56,535 bases of DNA from Elusimicrobia bacterium HGW-Elusimicrobia-2 (GTDB lineage Bacteria > CG03), in the NCBI GenBank assembly GCA_002841685.1, contig PHAM01000002.1, positions 1-56,535 of the forward strand, written 5' to 3'. The position numbers and the translations under genes were made by a program. Below the pieces are notes generated by a model. That model saw only the letters and a list, made by a program, of their open reading frames with translations, did not search any database and was not told the DNA's origin. This document shows positions 26,364 to 35,510 of this stretch, piece after piece (within the stretch, counting starts at the first letter, position 1; the number at the start of each line of letters is the position of its first letter).

Positions 26364-27230
26364 ATGATAAAAAGATTTGAAATTAAAAATAAGGGAGTGA
26401 AGAAATACTTAATGTCCGTGGCGCGGTTTGATGCGCTGTCTGTTTTAATTATTATTTTCGCGTTTTTAATTTCCTTTCCGGCAGCAGCCTCTTTTGAAAT
26501 GTGCCCCGTCTCCGCGGAGCTGCTGGGGAGGGGCGGCTGGTCGGTCGCCGATGACCGTTTGTCCAGTCTTGATAATTCTGCGGTTACGAGCGAAGTTTTT
26601 AACTGGGAAGCCGGCAGGGCCAATTATTACGGAATAAGCGAACTTAACGGAGGATTTTTGTCATTGCAGATACCGTCCAAAGCGAACAGTTTTAATTTTA
26701 TATACTCCACATTGAAATTTTCTTCAGTTTATCAGGAGAGTGTTTATTCGTTTGCTCTGGCGAAAAATCTGACAAAAAATCTGAACGCGGGCCTGCGTCT
26801 CAACACATACCGGATTGACATCGCGGAATTTGAAGACGGTATTAACACCCGCACAATGTATTCGAATTACGATTTCGCGATTCTGCGCGAAGGGCAATAT
26901 TTTAATTTCGGAGTCTCTTTCAAGCAGCTTTCTTCAAAAGATGTGACGCTGAAAAGCATACCGGAGCGAAATTCTCAGGAAATTTGCTACGGGATTATGG
27001 TTAAACCTGTTAAGGGAGCGAATCTGGGTTTGGATTACGAATTCGGTGAACCGCTGAAGGCCGGGGTTGAAGTTGAGGTGGCGGATGCGCTTAAATGCGA
27101 GATTGGAATAAGAAAAAATATGTTTACGCTCGGATTTTCGCTGAGGATGCCGGGGTTTAGGCTTAATTTTTCAACACTTCTGCACACTGAAATGGGCGAA
27201 ACTTATTTTATATCCATAAGCGGAAAATGA
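26364..27230 (+). CDS. PorV/PorQ-like outer-membrane protein
   Basis: 288 residues. The signal anchor is at about 20-42 (ALSVLIIIFAFLISFPAAAS), followed by a PorV-type opening (FEMCPVSAELLGRGGWSVADD) and alternating-strand sequence (SFALAKNLTKNLNAGLRLN, YFNFGVSFKQL, FTLGFSLRMPGFRLNFS). It starts one base after the previous stop, and its TGA overlaps the next ATG. GTG 26397 and ATG 26412 are alternative starts that would shorten the n-region. It is the third PorV-like gene in the array. Its signal peptide is not repeat-derived. Confidence 0.72.
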   Translation: MIKRFEIKNKGVKKYLMSVARFDALSVLIIIFAFLISFPAAASFEMCPVSAELLGRGGWSVADDRLSSLDNSAVTSEVFNWEAGRANYYGISELNGGFLSLQIPSKANSFNFIYSTLKFSSVYQESVYSFALAKNLTKNLNAGLRLNTYRIDIAEFEDGINTRTMYSNYDFAILREGQYFNFGVSFKQLSSKDVTLKSIPERNSQEICYGIMVKPVKGANLGLDYEFGEPLKAGVEVEVADALKCEIGIRKNMFTLGFSLRMPGFRLNFSTLLHTEMGETYFISISGK

Positions 27231-28738
27231 TAACGCATATAAAAACGATTAAGAAAATCCTGACGGTTTCGCTTCAAGCGCTGTTTCTGACGGCTGTTTC
27301 CTGCGGTGTTTTGAGAGCATATTACATAGACGGATATTATGAGAGTTATTGTGAAGCTCAAAGAGACGGAGAATACAGGTTTAATATTTCGCAGCCCAAG
27401 CATTATCTGCAGATGAATCTATGGGCTGACCCGCTGCCGTATTCGGGAATTTATTCCCAGTTTTCGGCTTCTACTTTGGAAGAATCCGCTCGCATAAAAT
27501 TTGACAGAGGTTATGCCGAAAAAACTTTTTTTGAGAAAACCAAACTCATGCTGCTTTACAAAGAGGAACGTCACTGGATATCCTCGCCCTTGCTTTATCT
27601 GATTGATACGGGAAAAGTGCAGAGGAACGCACGGGGGATAAGAGCCGAAATGTGGAATGTTGGCGGTTTTGCGGGGCAATTGATTGCTTCAAAAGACGCG
27701 TCCGAAAAAAACGATGAGTGGTATGGCAACTATTTTGACACTGATGGAAATTCAGTTGTTGGAAGGCTGAATTATTCTTATGGTATTTTTAAAATCGGTT
27801 CTGATATGATTAAACGCGAAAAAAGATACGAGAAATACGATTCCGCCGGAGCGTTTTTAAGCGATACAAAATATGGGAATACGGTGAATTCCGCGGATAT
27901 GAGTTTGTATTTCGGAAAATTTACACTGCTTGCCGAAGCCGCCCGCAGTGAATCGGACTGGCATGACACTTCGGACGACAACGGCGCATGGCAGGCTGAA
28001 ATCAGAGATTTTGTTTACGGCCCGCTGGGCTTAAATTTATCTTATTTTGATTACGGCAAAAATTTTCACGTGCAGAGTTCAAAAAAGTTTTCGGGTTATG
28101 ACGGCAATTCCGAATTCGGCAGGAAAGGCTTTTCCGGTGAATGCCTTTTCCTTGTGCCTAAAAAAGCTGTAAATTTGACATATAAATATTCAGCTTATAA
28201 GGCCGAAGGGATAAGCGTTTCAAACAATACGGATTTGAGAGAGGATTATAATGCGGTTTATTCCGGAGAGCAGAATAAAAATGTATGGAGTTTTACCGAA
28301 TTGTATATGAGGATGATGGGCGGTATAAACATGAGATTGGGTTTTGAAACCAAATCCGGTGATGCCGACGCCAGAAATTTCCTTTTTCAACTTGACGGTG
28401 AAACCCCGCTTTATTACTGCGGTTTGGTCGCAAAAGTTGTGGATATCGGCGGTGAAACTTATCCCGGCCAGAAACTTGTGCTGGCGGCGGAGCAAAAAAT
28501 TAATATAAGCGACAGACTACAGATGTTTATGCGTTTGGCTGACGCGAGAACTGACTCTCTTTCATGGAGAAGCGGTTTTTTTCAGCTCAAATACTTTATA
28601 GGTTATGATTTTGAAATATATCTGGAATGCGGTCAATCATGGCCCACGGAATCTCTCTATTCCAGCACGTCATTTTCGGATAACACTGGCCTGGATTTTG
28701 ATAAGGTTGTGAAGTTTACGATGAAGATGAATTTTTAG
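27227..28738 (+). CDS. Outer-membrane beta-barrel protein of unknown specificity
   Basis: 503 residues. The signal peptide is at about 1-31 (ILTVSLQALFLTAVSCGVLR). The mature sequence is rich in Tyr, Phe and alternating polar/apolar residues. It ends VVKFTMKMNF, an aromatic C-terminus expected of BAM-assembled barrels. No named family is recognised. Overlap with the upstream gene (ATGA) and position among PorV and CBM48 proteins suggest a channel or structural barrel of the glucan system. A RAYT unit lies immediately downstream. Confidence 0.75.
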   Translation: MITHIKTIKKILTVSLQALFLTAVSCGVLRAYYIDGYYESYCEAQRDGEYRFNISQPKHYLQMNLWADPLPYSGIYSQFSASTLEESARIKFDRGYAEKTFFEKTKLMLLYKEERHWISSPLLYLIDTGKVQRNARGIRAEMWNVGGFAGQLIASKDASEKNDEWYGNYFDTDGNSVVGRLNYSYGIFKIGSDMIKREKRYEKYDSAGAFLSDTKYGNTVNSADMSLYFGKFTLLAEAARSESDWHDTSDDNGAWQAEIRDFVYGPLGLNLSYFDYGKNFHVQSSKKFSGYDGNSEFGRKGFSGECLFLVPKKAVNLTYKYSAYKAEGISVSNNTDLREDYNAVYSGEQNKNVWSFTELYMRMMGGINMRLGFETKSGDADARNFLFQLDGETPLYYCGLVAKVVDIGGETYPGQKLVLAAEQKINISDRLQMFMRLADARTDSLSWRSGFFQLKYFIGYDFEIYLECGQSWPTESLYSSTSFSDNTGLDFDKVVKFTMKMNF

Positions 28739-28748
28739 AAAATGGTAG

Positions 28749-29492
28749 AAAATGGGGACGGAGGTAATTTAAATGCCAAGAATTCCAAGATTTACAATTA
28801 ATGATGGGTTTTATCATGTACTATGCAGAGGGCATAATAAGCGGGAAATATTTCATGAGGATAGTGATTTCTTAAAATATTTGAAAACGCTGAGAGAAGC
28901 GAAGACTGTATATAGTTTGAAGATTTATCATTTTTCACTAATTCCCAATCATGTGCATTTGATAATAAATGCTCAAAAAGGTGAAGATTTAACAAAGGCG
29001 ATGAGGTTTTTAAATCAGAATTATGCTCAATATTACAGAGCTAAATATGGCGGTTGCGGATATGTTTGGCAGGACCGATTCAAAAGTTTTTTAATACAAA
29101 GTGGAATCTACCTGATACGGTGCGGTATTTACATAGAGCTGAATTCCGTTATGGCCGGACTTGCGAATAATCCCGAGGATTATAGGTGGTCAAGCTGCGG
29201 CGTTTATGTTAGCGGAAAGAAAAGTAATTTAATTGATATTGATCCGGAATACGCGGCAATTTCGGAAAATAAGGATGAACGAAGAAGAGTGTATTCGGAA
29301 TATTTAAGGGACGGATTAAAAGAAAAAAGGTCTTTGCAAAGATATTTCAGGGACGGCGTTTATGGAGACGAGGGTTTTGTTGAAAAACTAAAAAAGAGCG
29401 GCTTACAGCAAAGAACCTGGCATAAAGGTAGACCTAAAAATGATTAGAAAACTTGGAATAATTGGAAAATTAATTACCTCCGTCCCCTTTTT
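28749..29492 (+). mobile_element. Complete RAYT unit (transposase gene plus terminal inverted repeats)
   Basis: About 744 bp. It is bounded by AATGGGGACGGAGGTAATTT on the left and TTAATTACCTCCGTCCCC on the right and encodes a Y1-type transposase. It is the likely parent of the short elements in this window, which keep its two ends and lose the middle. It sits inside the operon-like array and its right end begins the next coding sequence. Confidence 0.85.
28773..29447 (+). CDS. REP-associated tyrosine transposase (Y1/HUH, RAYT-like)
   Basis: A 224-residue single-strand transposase of the IS200-like Y1 superfamily. The HUH metal motif is HVH at 60-62 (IPNHVHLII). The probable catalytic tyrosine is Y120 in CGIYIELNSVMAG. 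Other family landmarks are GFYHVLCRG, FLNQNYAQYYRAKYG and GYVWQDRF. Length is normal. ATG 28773 has GGAGG eight bases upstream, inside the left repeat arm, so repeat and gene share the start signal. Its stop overlaps by eight bases the ATG of the next, unrelated CBM48-barrel gene. RAYTs are thought to spread REP sequences, and here the linked repeats are present in several copies. It appears intact. Confidence 0.92.
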   Translation: MPRIPRFTINDGFYHVLCRGHNKREIFHEDSDFLKYLKTLREAKTVYSLKIYHFSLIPNHVHLIINAQKGEDLTKAMRFLNQNYAQYYRAKYGGCGYVWQDRFKSFLIQSGIYLIRCGIYIELNSVMAGLANNPEDYRWSSCGVYVSGKKSNLIDIDPEYAAISENKDERRRVYSEYLRDGLKEKRSLQRYFRDGVYGDEGFVEKLKKSGLQQRTWHKGRPKND

Positions 29493-31164
29493 TCTTTGTG
29501 CTGCGTTCGGAGAGGAGTATGAATTAAAGTATTATGCGCCGAAAGCGGAAAAAGTTAATATAGCGGGAGATTTTAACGGCTGGAACCCCGACGAATTTAC
29601 TATGGATAAAACTGAGGGGGGCTATTTTCGCAAAACGCTTGAACTTGAGCCGGGGATTCACGAATACAAAGTGATAATTGACGGCGAGTGGCTGAACGGA
29701 GCAAATCTCAAATACGATACAGCGCTGCGGCAGACAATAATAACTTCAAATTTTGCGTGGTCGCCGAAAATATTCTGGAGCGGAAAATTTCTTGTGAACG
29801 TTTCCTCCTCATCCGCTGAAAGCTGCCATTCGCTTCAAGGTAAAATAACACTCAACAACAATGTTTCGGGGATGTTCATTATAAATTCTTCCGGGCGGGA
29901 TGACCGATTAAATTCTAAGGTGGAAAAGCTCTCCATGGTTTACAGAGCAGGGCTTTTTGATTTGAACTCTTTTTATAATCTGCGTGTTTTTCAGTCACCT
30001 GATCCCATGAGGCTGCTTCAAAGACAGTCACCTGCGCCTCTGCGGCAGCAGGAGATTGTTTTTTGCGATGAGACCAATCCCGCCGAAGACTTCGGCCTCG
30101 GTATGCAGGGGATCCTTATGGGATTCGGGGGCGAGGGCATTACGAGCGCGAACTTATTAATCAGCGATGATTATGAGACCGAAGAAGATACTCTTTTCGC
30201 TTCGGCCGGCATAGGCGGCATACGCGCGGAATATCTTTTGAAAAAAGGGATTGATTTTCCTTTCGCATCGTCCAGCCACTGGTTTCCTGATCCCGATGTT
30301 GCGCAGACATGGTTTGGAAGTTCCAACGCTCTTGATTGGTACAAGGGCTTTAACGAAGAAAGCGAATTATCTCTTGACGCGCAGGCTGAGCAGGGGCGGG
30401 CTGTTTATTTCGGACAGTGTGTTCTGATAAATAAAATGCTGCATGCAGTCCGCTGGAATGAAGGAGGCCTCGGAGATTCGGGCATTGATAAGAAGTGGCG
30501 TTTCTATGAAGCTAAAAAATATACGGCCGGCGTGAAATACAAAGGCCCTGTTTCCGCACAGTGCTCATACGCGTCGGAAAACGGAAAATTCTCGGAGTTC
30601 TGGAATTTTAATACGAAGAGCGAAAAATATTCTTTTCTCGCGAGGTGGAATTTTGCTGACTCGTATATAGGCGCTAAAACAGCGATAATAAAAAACCATA
30701 TTCCCGCAGGCTATAATGTGCATGATGATTTTGATCCGTACAGCATAAATTATTACTACGGAAAAACAGGAAGGTACGAAAGCTGGAAAGAATACTGGCT
30801 CCTGGGTAACTTCAAGGGGCGCAATTATAATCTAAAATTAGCCGCTAAATTTTTCCCGGCCGAAAAAATAAAAGAAGCTGTGATAACGGCCGAAAAGAGC
30901 ATCTCGCTTTTTTCATTTAAATTTTCACCCATGTATTTTTCAGACGGTGTGAAAAATTATTTATGCAGCTCATTTTCGGTAGGCGTTAAGAAAGGCGCTT
31001 TAAGTGTTGAAGCGGGAGCGGGAATGTCGCCGGAAGATTTTTCTTTGACTGATGAGAGTGATAGAAGGGAGGATTTTTTGTATAATCAGAACAGTTGGGA
31101 TAAGGGCTATGAACTTCTTAGAGAACAGGAGAAAATATGGTTAAGAGCTGTTTTAAGTTTCTGA
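29440..31164 (+). CDS. Outer-membrane barrel with N-terminal CBM48 domain
   Basis: 574 residues. The signal peptide, MIRKLGIIGKLITSVPFFLC and following AA, is encoded by the right end of the RAYT unit, and the ATG overlaps the transposase stop. Residues about 26-100 are a CBM48/E-set glycogen-binding domain (VNIAGDFNGWN, GIHEYKVIIDGEW). The rest is beta-barrel-like (LFASAGIGGIRAEYLL, YNLKLAAKFF) and ends LRAVLSF with a terminal aromatic. A glucan-binding module fused to a barrel suggests an outer-membrane glucan-capture or import protein, the closest thing here to a SusC/SusD function. That role is inferred. No TonB-plug domain is visible. Confidence 0.8.
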   Translation: MIRKLGIIGKLITSVPFFLCAAFGEEYELKYYAPKAEKVNIAGDFNGWNPDEFTMDKTEGGYFRKTLELEPGIHEYKVIIDGEWLNGANLKYDTALRQTIITSNFAWSPKIFWSGKFLVNVSSSSAESCHSLQGKITLNNNVSGMFIINSSGRDDRLNSKVEKLSMVYRAGLFDLNSFYNLRVFQSPDPMRLLQRQSPAPLRQQEIVFCDETNPAEDFGLGMQGILMGFGGEGITSANLLISDDYETEEDTLFASAGIGGIRAEYLLKKGIDFPFASSSHWFPDPDVAQTWFGSSNALDWYKGFNEESELSLDAQAEQGRAVYFGQCVLINKMLHAVRWNEGGLGDSGIDKKWRFYEAKKYTAGVKYKGPVSAQCSYASENGKFSEFWNFNTKSEKYSFLARWNFADSYIGAKTAIIKNHIPAGYNVHDDFDPYSINYYYGKTGRYESWKEYWLLGNFKGRNYNLKLAAKFFPAEKIKEAVITAEKSISLFSFKFSPMYFSDGVKNYLCSSFSVGVKKGALSVEAGAGMSPEDFSLTDESDRREDFLYNQNSWDKGYELLREQEKIWLRAVLSF

Positions 31165-31514
31165 CGGTAATTCTGCTTTTTTCATCATGCGCTTTGAGGT
31201 GGGTGAAAGAAAGAATCCCGCCTCCATCGCAGCGTGCGGACGGCAAAGTGCTTTTTCTCCTGGACGCGCCGTCCGCGAAAAGCGTTTTTGCCGCCGGAGA
31301 ATTCAACGGCTGGGAGTACCAGCCGTCGGGACAGCGCTCCATAGCGCTTAAAAAAAATAAAAACGACGTGTGGGAAGCCGCCGCGATTATTCCTTCTGGA
31401 AGGTACACTTATAAATATGTGCTTGATTCCTACACGTGGATTCTTGACCCGCACAACCCGCTTACCGTCGATGACGGCACGGGTAATGTTAATTCGCTTT
31501 TAATTGTGAAATAA
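31137..31514 (+). CDS. CBM48 lipoprotein (single domain)
   Basis: 125 residues. The signal peptide ends in lipobox LFSS-C18, so it should be a lipid-anchored envelope protein. Residues about 35-125 are one CBM48 domain (VFAAGEFNGWEY, GRYTYKYVLDSYTW, DDGTGNVNSLLI). It has no catalytic part, so it is probably a glycogen/starch-binding surface or periplasmic protein. AGGAG lies six bases before the ATG. It overlaps the upstream barrel gene by 28 bases, so the two products are probably made together. Confidence 0.88.
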   Translation: MVKSCFKFLTVILLFSSCALRWVKERIPPPSQRADGKVLFLLDAPSAKSVFAAGEFNGWEYQPSGQRSIALKKNKNDVWEAAAIIPSGRYTYKYVLDSYTWILDPHNPLTVDDGTGNVNSLLIVK

Positions 31515-31583
31515 ATAATGTATAATGCGCTTGAGTTTTCAATGTTTTGTTTTTGTCCTTTGTTTAAAAATTAGGGAGGAATA

Positions 31584-32588
31584 ATGAAATCTAAATTATC
31601 GTTTGTCTGCTCGTTTCTTTTGTTTACCGCCTGCGCTCCTCTTCCGAAAGAGACTGTTTCATCTTTACCCGGCCAGGGTGGGGCGGGGCCTGTTACAGGG
31701 AAGAACGGCACAATTTTCAGTTATACAGGGGTAGCTGATAAGGTAGTTATCGCGGGCAGTTTTAATGATTGGTCACAGGAGGCAAATCCTCTGCGCAAAT
31801 TGGGAGAAGACAGGTGGGAGACGACTTTGAAACTGCCCTCTGGTGCGCATCAGTACAAATTTGTGGTGGACGGAAACTGGATAACCGATTCTGCCAATTC
31901 CAATACGGCGGACGACGGCGTTGGCGGCGTAAACTCCGTTGTTACTGTCAGCGGGGCAGCTACCGGTAAAGCGGCTGGAGTGGTGTCCGCCGCAGGGGCA
32001 CCTAAACAGGTTAAAGGCGGAGTTCTTTTTACCTGCGCCGCCCCAACCGCGAATAAAGTTGTCCTCGCGGGCAGTTTCAATAATTGGTCTCAGGACGCTA
32101 ATCCTATGAGCAAGAATGCGGCGGGAGTATGGTCGGCGATTGTGCCTCTGGCAACGGGTGCGCATCAATACAAATTTGTGGTGGACGGAAACTGGATAAC
32201 CGATTCTGCCAATTCCAATACGGCGGACGACGGCGTCGGCGGCGTAAACTCCGTTGTTACTGTCAGCGGGGCAGCTACTACTGGTAAAGCGGCGGGAGTG
32301 GTGTCCGCCGCAGGGGCACCAAAGCAGGTTAAAGGCGGGATTCTTTTTGCCTGCGCCGCCCCAACCGCGAATAAAGTTGTCCTCGCGGGCAGTTTCAATA
32401 ATTGGTCTCAGGACGCTAATCCCATGAGCAAGAATGCGGCGGGAGTATGGTCGGCGATTGTGCCTTTGAGCTCCGGATCGCATCAATACAAGTTTGTGAC
32501 TGACGGAAACTGGATAATTGATCCGTCCAATTCCAATACGGCCGCGGACGGGCTCGGCGGAAATAATTCTGTTATAACTTTGCCATGA
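31584..32588 (+). CDS. Triple-CBM48 lipoprotein
   Basis: 334 residues. The signal peptide ends in lipobox LFTA-C17. Three tandem CBM48 domains follow a short linker (about 46-130, 140-235, 245-334), each with VV(I/L)AGSFN.WSQ.ANP, HQYKFV.DGNW and a DG.GG.NSV ending. Domains 2 and 3 are almost identical at the DNA level (periods 315 and 318 bases), a recent duplication. The linkers are Ala/Gly/Val-rich (GKAAGVVSAAGAPKQVKGG). Multivalent binding to alpha-glucan at the cell surface is the obvious role, like SusE/SusF in Bacteroides. GGGAGG precedes the ATG. Confidence 0.9.
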   Translation: MKSKLSFVCSFLLFTACAPLPKETVSSLPGQGGAGPVTGKNGTIFSYTGVADKVVIAGSFNDWSQEANPLRKLGEDRWETTLKLPSGAHQYKFVVDGNWITDSANSNTADDGVGGVNSVVTVSGAATGKAAGVVSAAGAPKQVKGGVLFTCAAPTANKVVLAGSFNNWSQDANPMSKNAAGVWSAIVPLATGAHQYKFVVDGNWITDSANSNTADDGVGGVNSVVTVSGAATTGKAAGVVSAAGAPKQVKGGILFACAAPTANKVVLAGSFNNWSQDANPMSKNAAGVWSAIVPLSSGSHQYKFVTDGNWIIDPSNSNTAADGLGGNNSVITLP

Positions 32589-32633
32589 CAGCTCAGAAAT
32601 TAAAACGGCAAAAGAGTAAAGGGAGGCTTAATT

Positions 32634-33752
32634 GTGGCTGAAGTAATCTTAAAAAATATCGCGAAGATTTACAAGGGTGATGTCGTCGGATGCAAGGATA
32701 TCAATCTGCATATAAAAGACAGAGAATTCTGCGTTTTGGTAGGGCCTTCCGGATGCGGAAAATCCACGACCCTGAGGCTGATAGCCGGTCTTGAGGATAT
32801 CACGGAGGGAGAATTGCGGATAGGCGACAGAATAGTTAATGATATTCCTCCGAAAGAAAGAGATATAGCGATGGTGTTTCAGAACTACGCCCTTTACCCG
32901 CATATGAAAGTGTGGGATAACCTCGCTTTCGGGCTGAAACTCCGAAAATATCCAGCGGATGAGATAAAAAAAAGGGTTACTGAAGCGGCGCGGATTCTGG
33001 AAATAGAGCATTTACTTGAACGTCGGCCTAAGGCGTTGAGCGGCGGGCAGAGGCAGCGTGTGGCGCTGGGCCGCGCGATAGTCAGGAAGCCGAAAGTTTT
33101 TCTTTTTGACGAGCCGCTTTCAAATCTTGACGCCAAACTCAGGGTGCAGATGCGCGTTGAAATAAAAAAACTGCACGCGAAACTTCAGATAACCTCAATT
33201 TATGTCACGCATGATCAGATTGAGGCTATGACAATGGGCGACAGAATTGTCGTGATGAAAGACGGTTTCATTCAGCAGGTTGACGACCCGATGAAACTTT
33301 ACGAACGGCCCGTGTCAAAATTTGTCGCGGGCTTCATAGGCTCTCCCCCGATAAATTTAATTAAAGTGAAAATTTCCCGTGACGGCGAAAAGTTTTTAAT
33401 AAGTGAGGCGGCCGGCGGATTTAAGCTGAAATACAGCCGCAAAGGATTTGATTTTCTCGCGGCGTTTTCCGGAAAAAATTTAATTATGGGCGTTCGTCCG
33501 GAGAACATAATAGACAGGATTTACGCGGGTGTAAAGGAAGCGGAAAATACCGTGCCTGTCGTCGTGGAAGCGGAAGAGCCCATGGGAAGTGAAAATTATA
33601 TTCATCTGAAAACGGTGGGCGGCTCCGAAATTGTGATGAAAACAGAAGGTTCAAACAGGGTAAAACCCGGGGATCGCCTTGAATTGATTTTCAACGCGGA
33701 AAAGATGCATTTTTTTCACCCCGATACAGAGAAGAGAATAAATGAAAATTAA
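32634..33752 (+). CDS. ABC sugar importer ATPase, MalK/UgpC/MsmX type
   Basis: 372 residues from GTG 32634 (GGGAGG upstream). It powers uptake of oligosaccharides. Walker A is GPSGCGKST (37-45), the signature is LSGGQRQRVALGRA, and Walker B is VFLFDEPLSNLD, with the switch histidine in YVTHDQIEAMTMGD. The C-terminal about 130 residues form the MOI/TOBE regulatory domain (MGVRPENI, EPMGSENYIHLK). The length is normal. It is followed with overlaps by two permeases and a binding protein, so the importer is complete. MalK-type ATPases often serve several importers, and the neighbours point to maltodextrins. Confidence 0.95.
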   Translation: MAEVILKNIAKIYKGDVVGCKDINLHIKDREFCVLVGPSGCGKSTTLRLIAGLEDITEGELRIGDRIVNDIPPKERDIAMVFQNYALYPHMKVWDNLAFGLKLRKYPADEIKKRVTEAARILEIEHLLERRPKALSGGQRQRVALGRAIVRKPKVFLFDEPLSNLDAKLRVQMRVEIKKLHAKLQITSIYVTHDQIEAMTMGDRIVVMKDGFIQQVDDPMKLYERPVSKFVAGFIGSPPINLIKVKISRDGEKFLISEAAGGFKLKYSRKGFDFLAAFSGKNLIMGVRPENIIDRIYAGVKEAENTVPVVVEAEEPMGSENYIHLKTVGGSEIVMKTEGSNRVKPGDRLELIFNAEKMHFFHPDTEKRINEN

Positions 33753-34671
33753 CGGCAAAAACATTCATAATAACATAACGGCGTATTTGTTTCTTGCGCC
33801 TTTTCTCATAGTTTTCTCCTTATTTCTCGCCTATCCGGTAATATATTCACTGGTGCTGAGCCTGCATAAGGTGAGCTGGACAACCAATCTGTATAATATT
33901 TTTTCAGACATGAAATTTGTGGGCTTTGATAATTATATAAAGCTTTTTCATGATTCGCGTTTCTGGTGGTCGCTGATTGTGACGGGTTATTACGCCGTGT
34001 TGACGATTCCGCTCACGGTGTTTCTGGGCTTGATCCTGGCGATACTGCTTAATAATAAACTTCCGGGAGTTTCTCTTTTCAGAAGCGCTTATTTTCTACC
34101 CAGCGTTCTGGATATTCTGGTTGTGGGCATTATCTGGACGCTTATATACAGCCCGCATTTCGGCATTCTTCCGAAAATACTGGATTCTCTCGGATTCAGC
34201 GCTTTTATGGATAAGGGTATTCTGGCAAATCCGCGGACAGCTTTACCCGGTGTGGCGATTGCGATGGTTTTAAGGGGCGCGGGTTTCGGCATGATACTTT
34301 TTCTTTCCGCCATACAGAATATTCCGGTTTCGGTTTACGAGGCGGCGGAGATTGACGGAGCCAACGCATGGCAGAAACTTATCTATATAACGATTCCGCT
34401 GGTTAAGCCCATAATACTTTTTCTTGTTATTATGGGAACAATAGGTTCGCTGAACGCTTTTACGGAAATATATTCAATGACTCAGGGCGGTCCCTATGTT
34501 GTTGAATTTATGGGGGGAATTCAGGGCGCCACCAGAGTTTCGGGCTATTATCTGTTTGAAAAATGGGAAACGATGGAATACGGTTACGCCGCCGCTGTGA
34601 GTTATGTACTGCTCTTCATAACGTTGGGAATTTCACTTGTTAACGCGAAAATGATGAGGAAGAAAAACTAA
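33742..34671 (+). CDS. ABC sugar importer permease, MalF-like
   Basis: 309 residues with six predicted membrane helices, starting after a short cytoplasmic tail (NNITAYLFLAPFLIVFSLFL). The EAA loop that docks on the ATPase reads YEAAEIDGANAWQKLIYITI. It overlaps the ATPase gene by 11 bases, and its stop shares a base with the next ATG (TAATG). It is the short MalF form without the large periplasmic loop, as in most non-enteric sugar importers. Confidence 0.94.
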   Translation: MKINGKNIHNNITAYLFLAPFLIVFSLFLAYPVIYSLVLSLHKVSWTTNLYNIFSDMKFVGFDNYIKLFHDSRFWWSLIVTGYYAVLTIPLTVFLGLILAILLNNKLPGVSLFRSAYFLPSVLDILVVGIIWTLIYSPHFGILPKILDSLGFSAFMDKGILANPRTALPGVAIAMVLRGAGFGMILFLSAIQNIPVSVYEAAEIDGANAWQKLIYITIPLVKPIILFLVIMGTIGSLNAFTEIYSMTQGGPYVVEFMGGIQGATRVSGYYLFEKWETMEYGYAAAVSYVLLFITLGISLVNAKMMRKKN

Positions 34672-35510
34672 TGGATGTAGAAAAAATAAGGGAAAGTTTG
34701 AAGAAAACTCTGCTGATGCTGGCTTTGATATTAGGCGCGCTGGTGATGCTGTTTCCTTTTTTCTGGATGCTTTTTGTCGCCGTCAAAGCGGAAGGGCATG
34801 GATTTAAGCTGGATTTTGTTTTTGCCCAGCCGCTGTTTAAGAATTTTGCGGCGGTGTGGAATAACGAGTCCTTTCCTTTTTCAAAGTTTTTTATGAATTC
34901 CCTCATTGTGGCAACGTCGGGGGCTTTTATGACGGCTCTTTTCTGCTCAATGGGGGCGTATGTTTTCGCAAAAAAGAAATTTATTTTTAAAGAAACACTT
35001 TTCTGGATACTCCTTTCCACTCTTATGATTCCAGGGATGATGTACATGGTGCCGCAGTTTGCCATAGTCACAAAACTCGGCTGGATCAACACCTACAAGG
35101 GTATGATTATACCGCATGTGGCGAATATATTCGGGCTTTTCCTGTTAAGGCAGCACATGGAAACGATTCCAGACGCTCTGATATCTTCGGCGGAGATTGA
35201 CGGCGCGAGCGAATGGCAGATTTTCAAAAATATCATGGTGCCGCTGTCCATGCCGGTCATAACGACGGTTTTTCTTTTGACCTTTCTTTTCCAATGGACA
35301 AATTTTCTCTGGCAGCTTGTGGTGAATACCCCCGACAGCATTAAGCTGACGCTGCCTGTCGGGCTGGCTCTTTTTAGAGGACAGTATGCCACTCAATGGA
35401 CATTGCTTATGGCGGCTTCGGCGTTTTCCATAATACCGATTGCCGTGCTTTTCCTCGGTCTCCAAAAATTTTTTATAGAAGGCCTGACAGCGGGAGCGGT
35501 GAAGGAATGA
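34671..35510 (+). CDS. ABC sugar importer permease, MalG-like
   Basis: 279 residues with six membrane helices. EAA loop: ISSAEIDGASEWQIFKNIMV. The start and stop overlap both neighbours (TAATG and ATGA). It pairs with the MalF-like gene to form the translocation channel. Length and order are typical. Confidence 0.94.
   Translation: MDVEKIRESLKKTLLMLALILGALVMLFPFFWMLFVAVKAEGHGFKLDFVFAQPLFKNFAAVWNNESFPFSKFFMNSLIVATSGAFMTALFCSMGAYVFAKKKFIFKETLFWILLSTLMIPGMMYMVPQFAIVTKLGWINTYKGMIIPHVANIFGLFLLRQHMETIPDALISSAEIDGASEWQIFKNIMVPLSMPVITTVFLLTFLFQWTNFLWQLVVNTPDSIKLTLPVGLALFRGQYATQWTLLMAASAFSIIPIAVLFLGLQKFFIEGLTAGAVKE

Noticed and set aside
16785-28738. Complete type IX secretion system
   Set aside because: PorV-like proteins and FlgD/Ig-tailed exoproteins are present, but no core component (PorK, PorL, PorM, PorN, SprA or PorU-like) is in the window.
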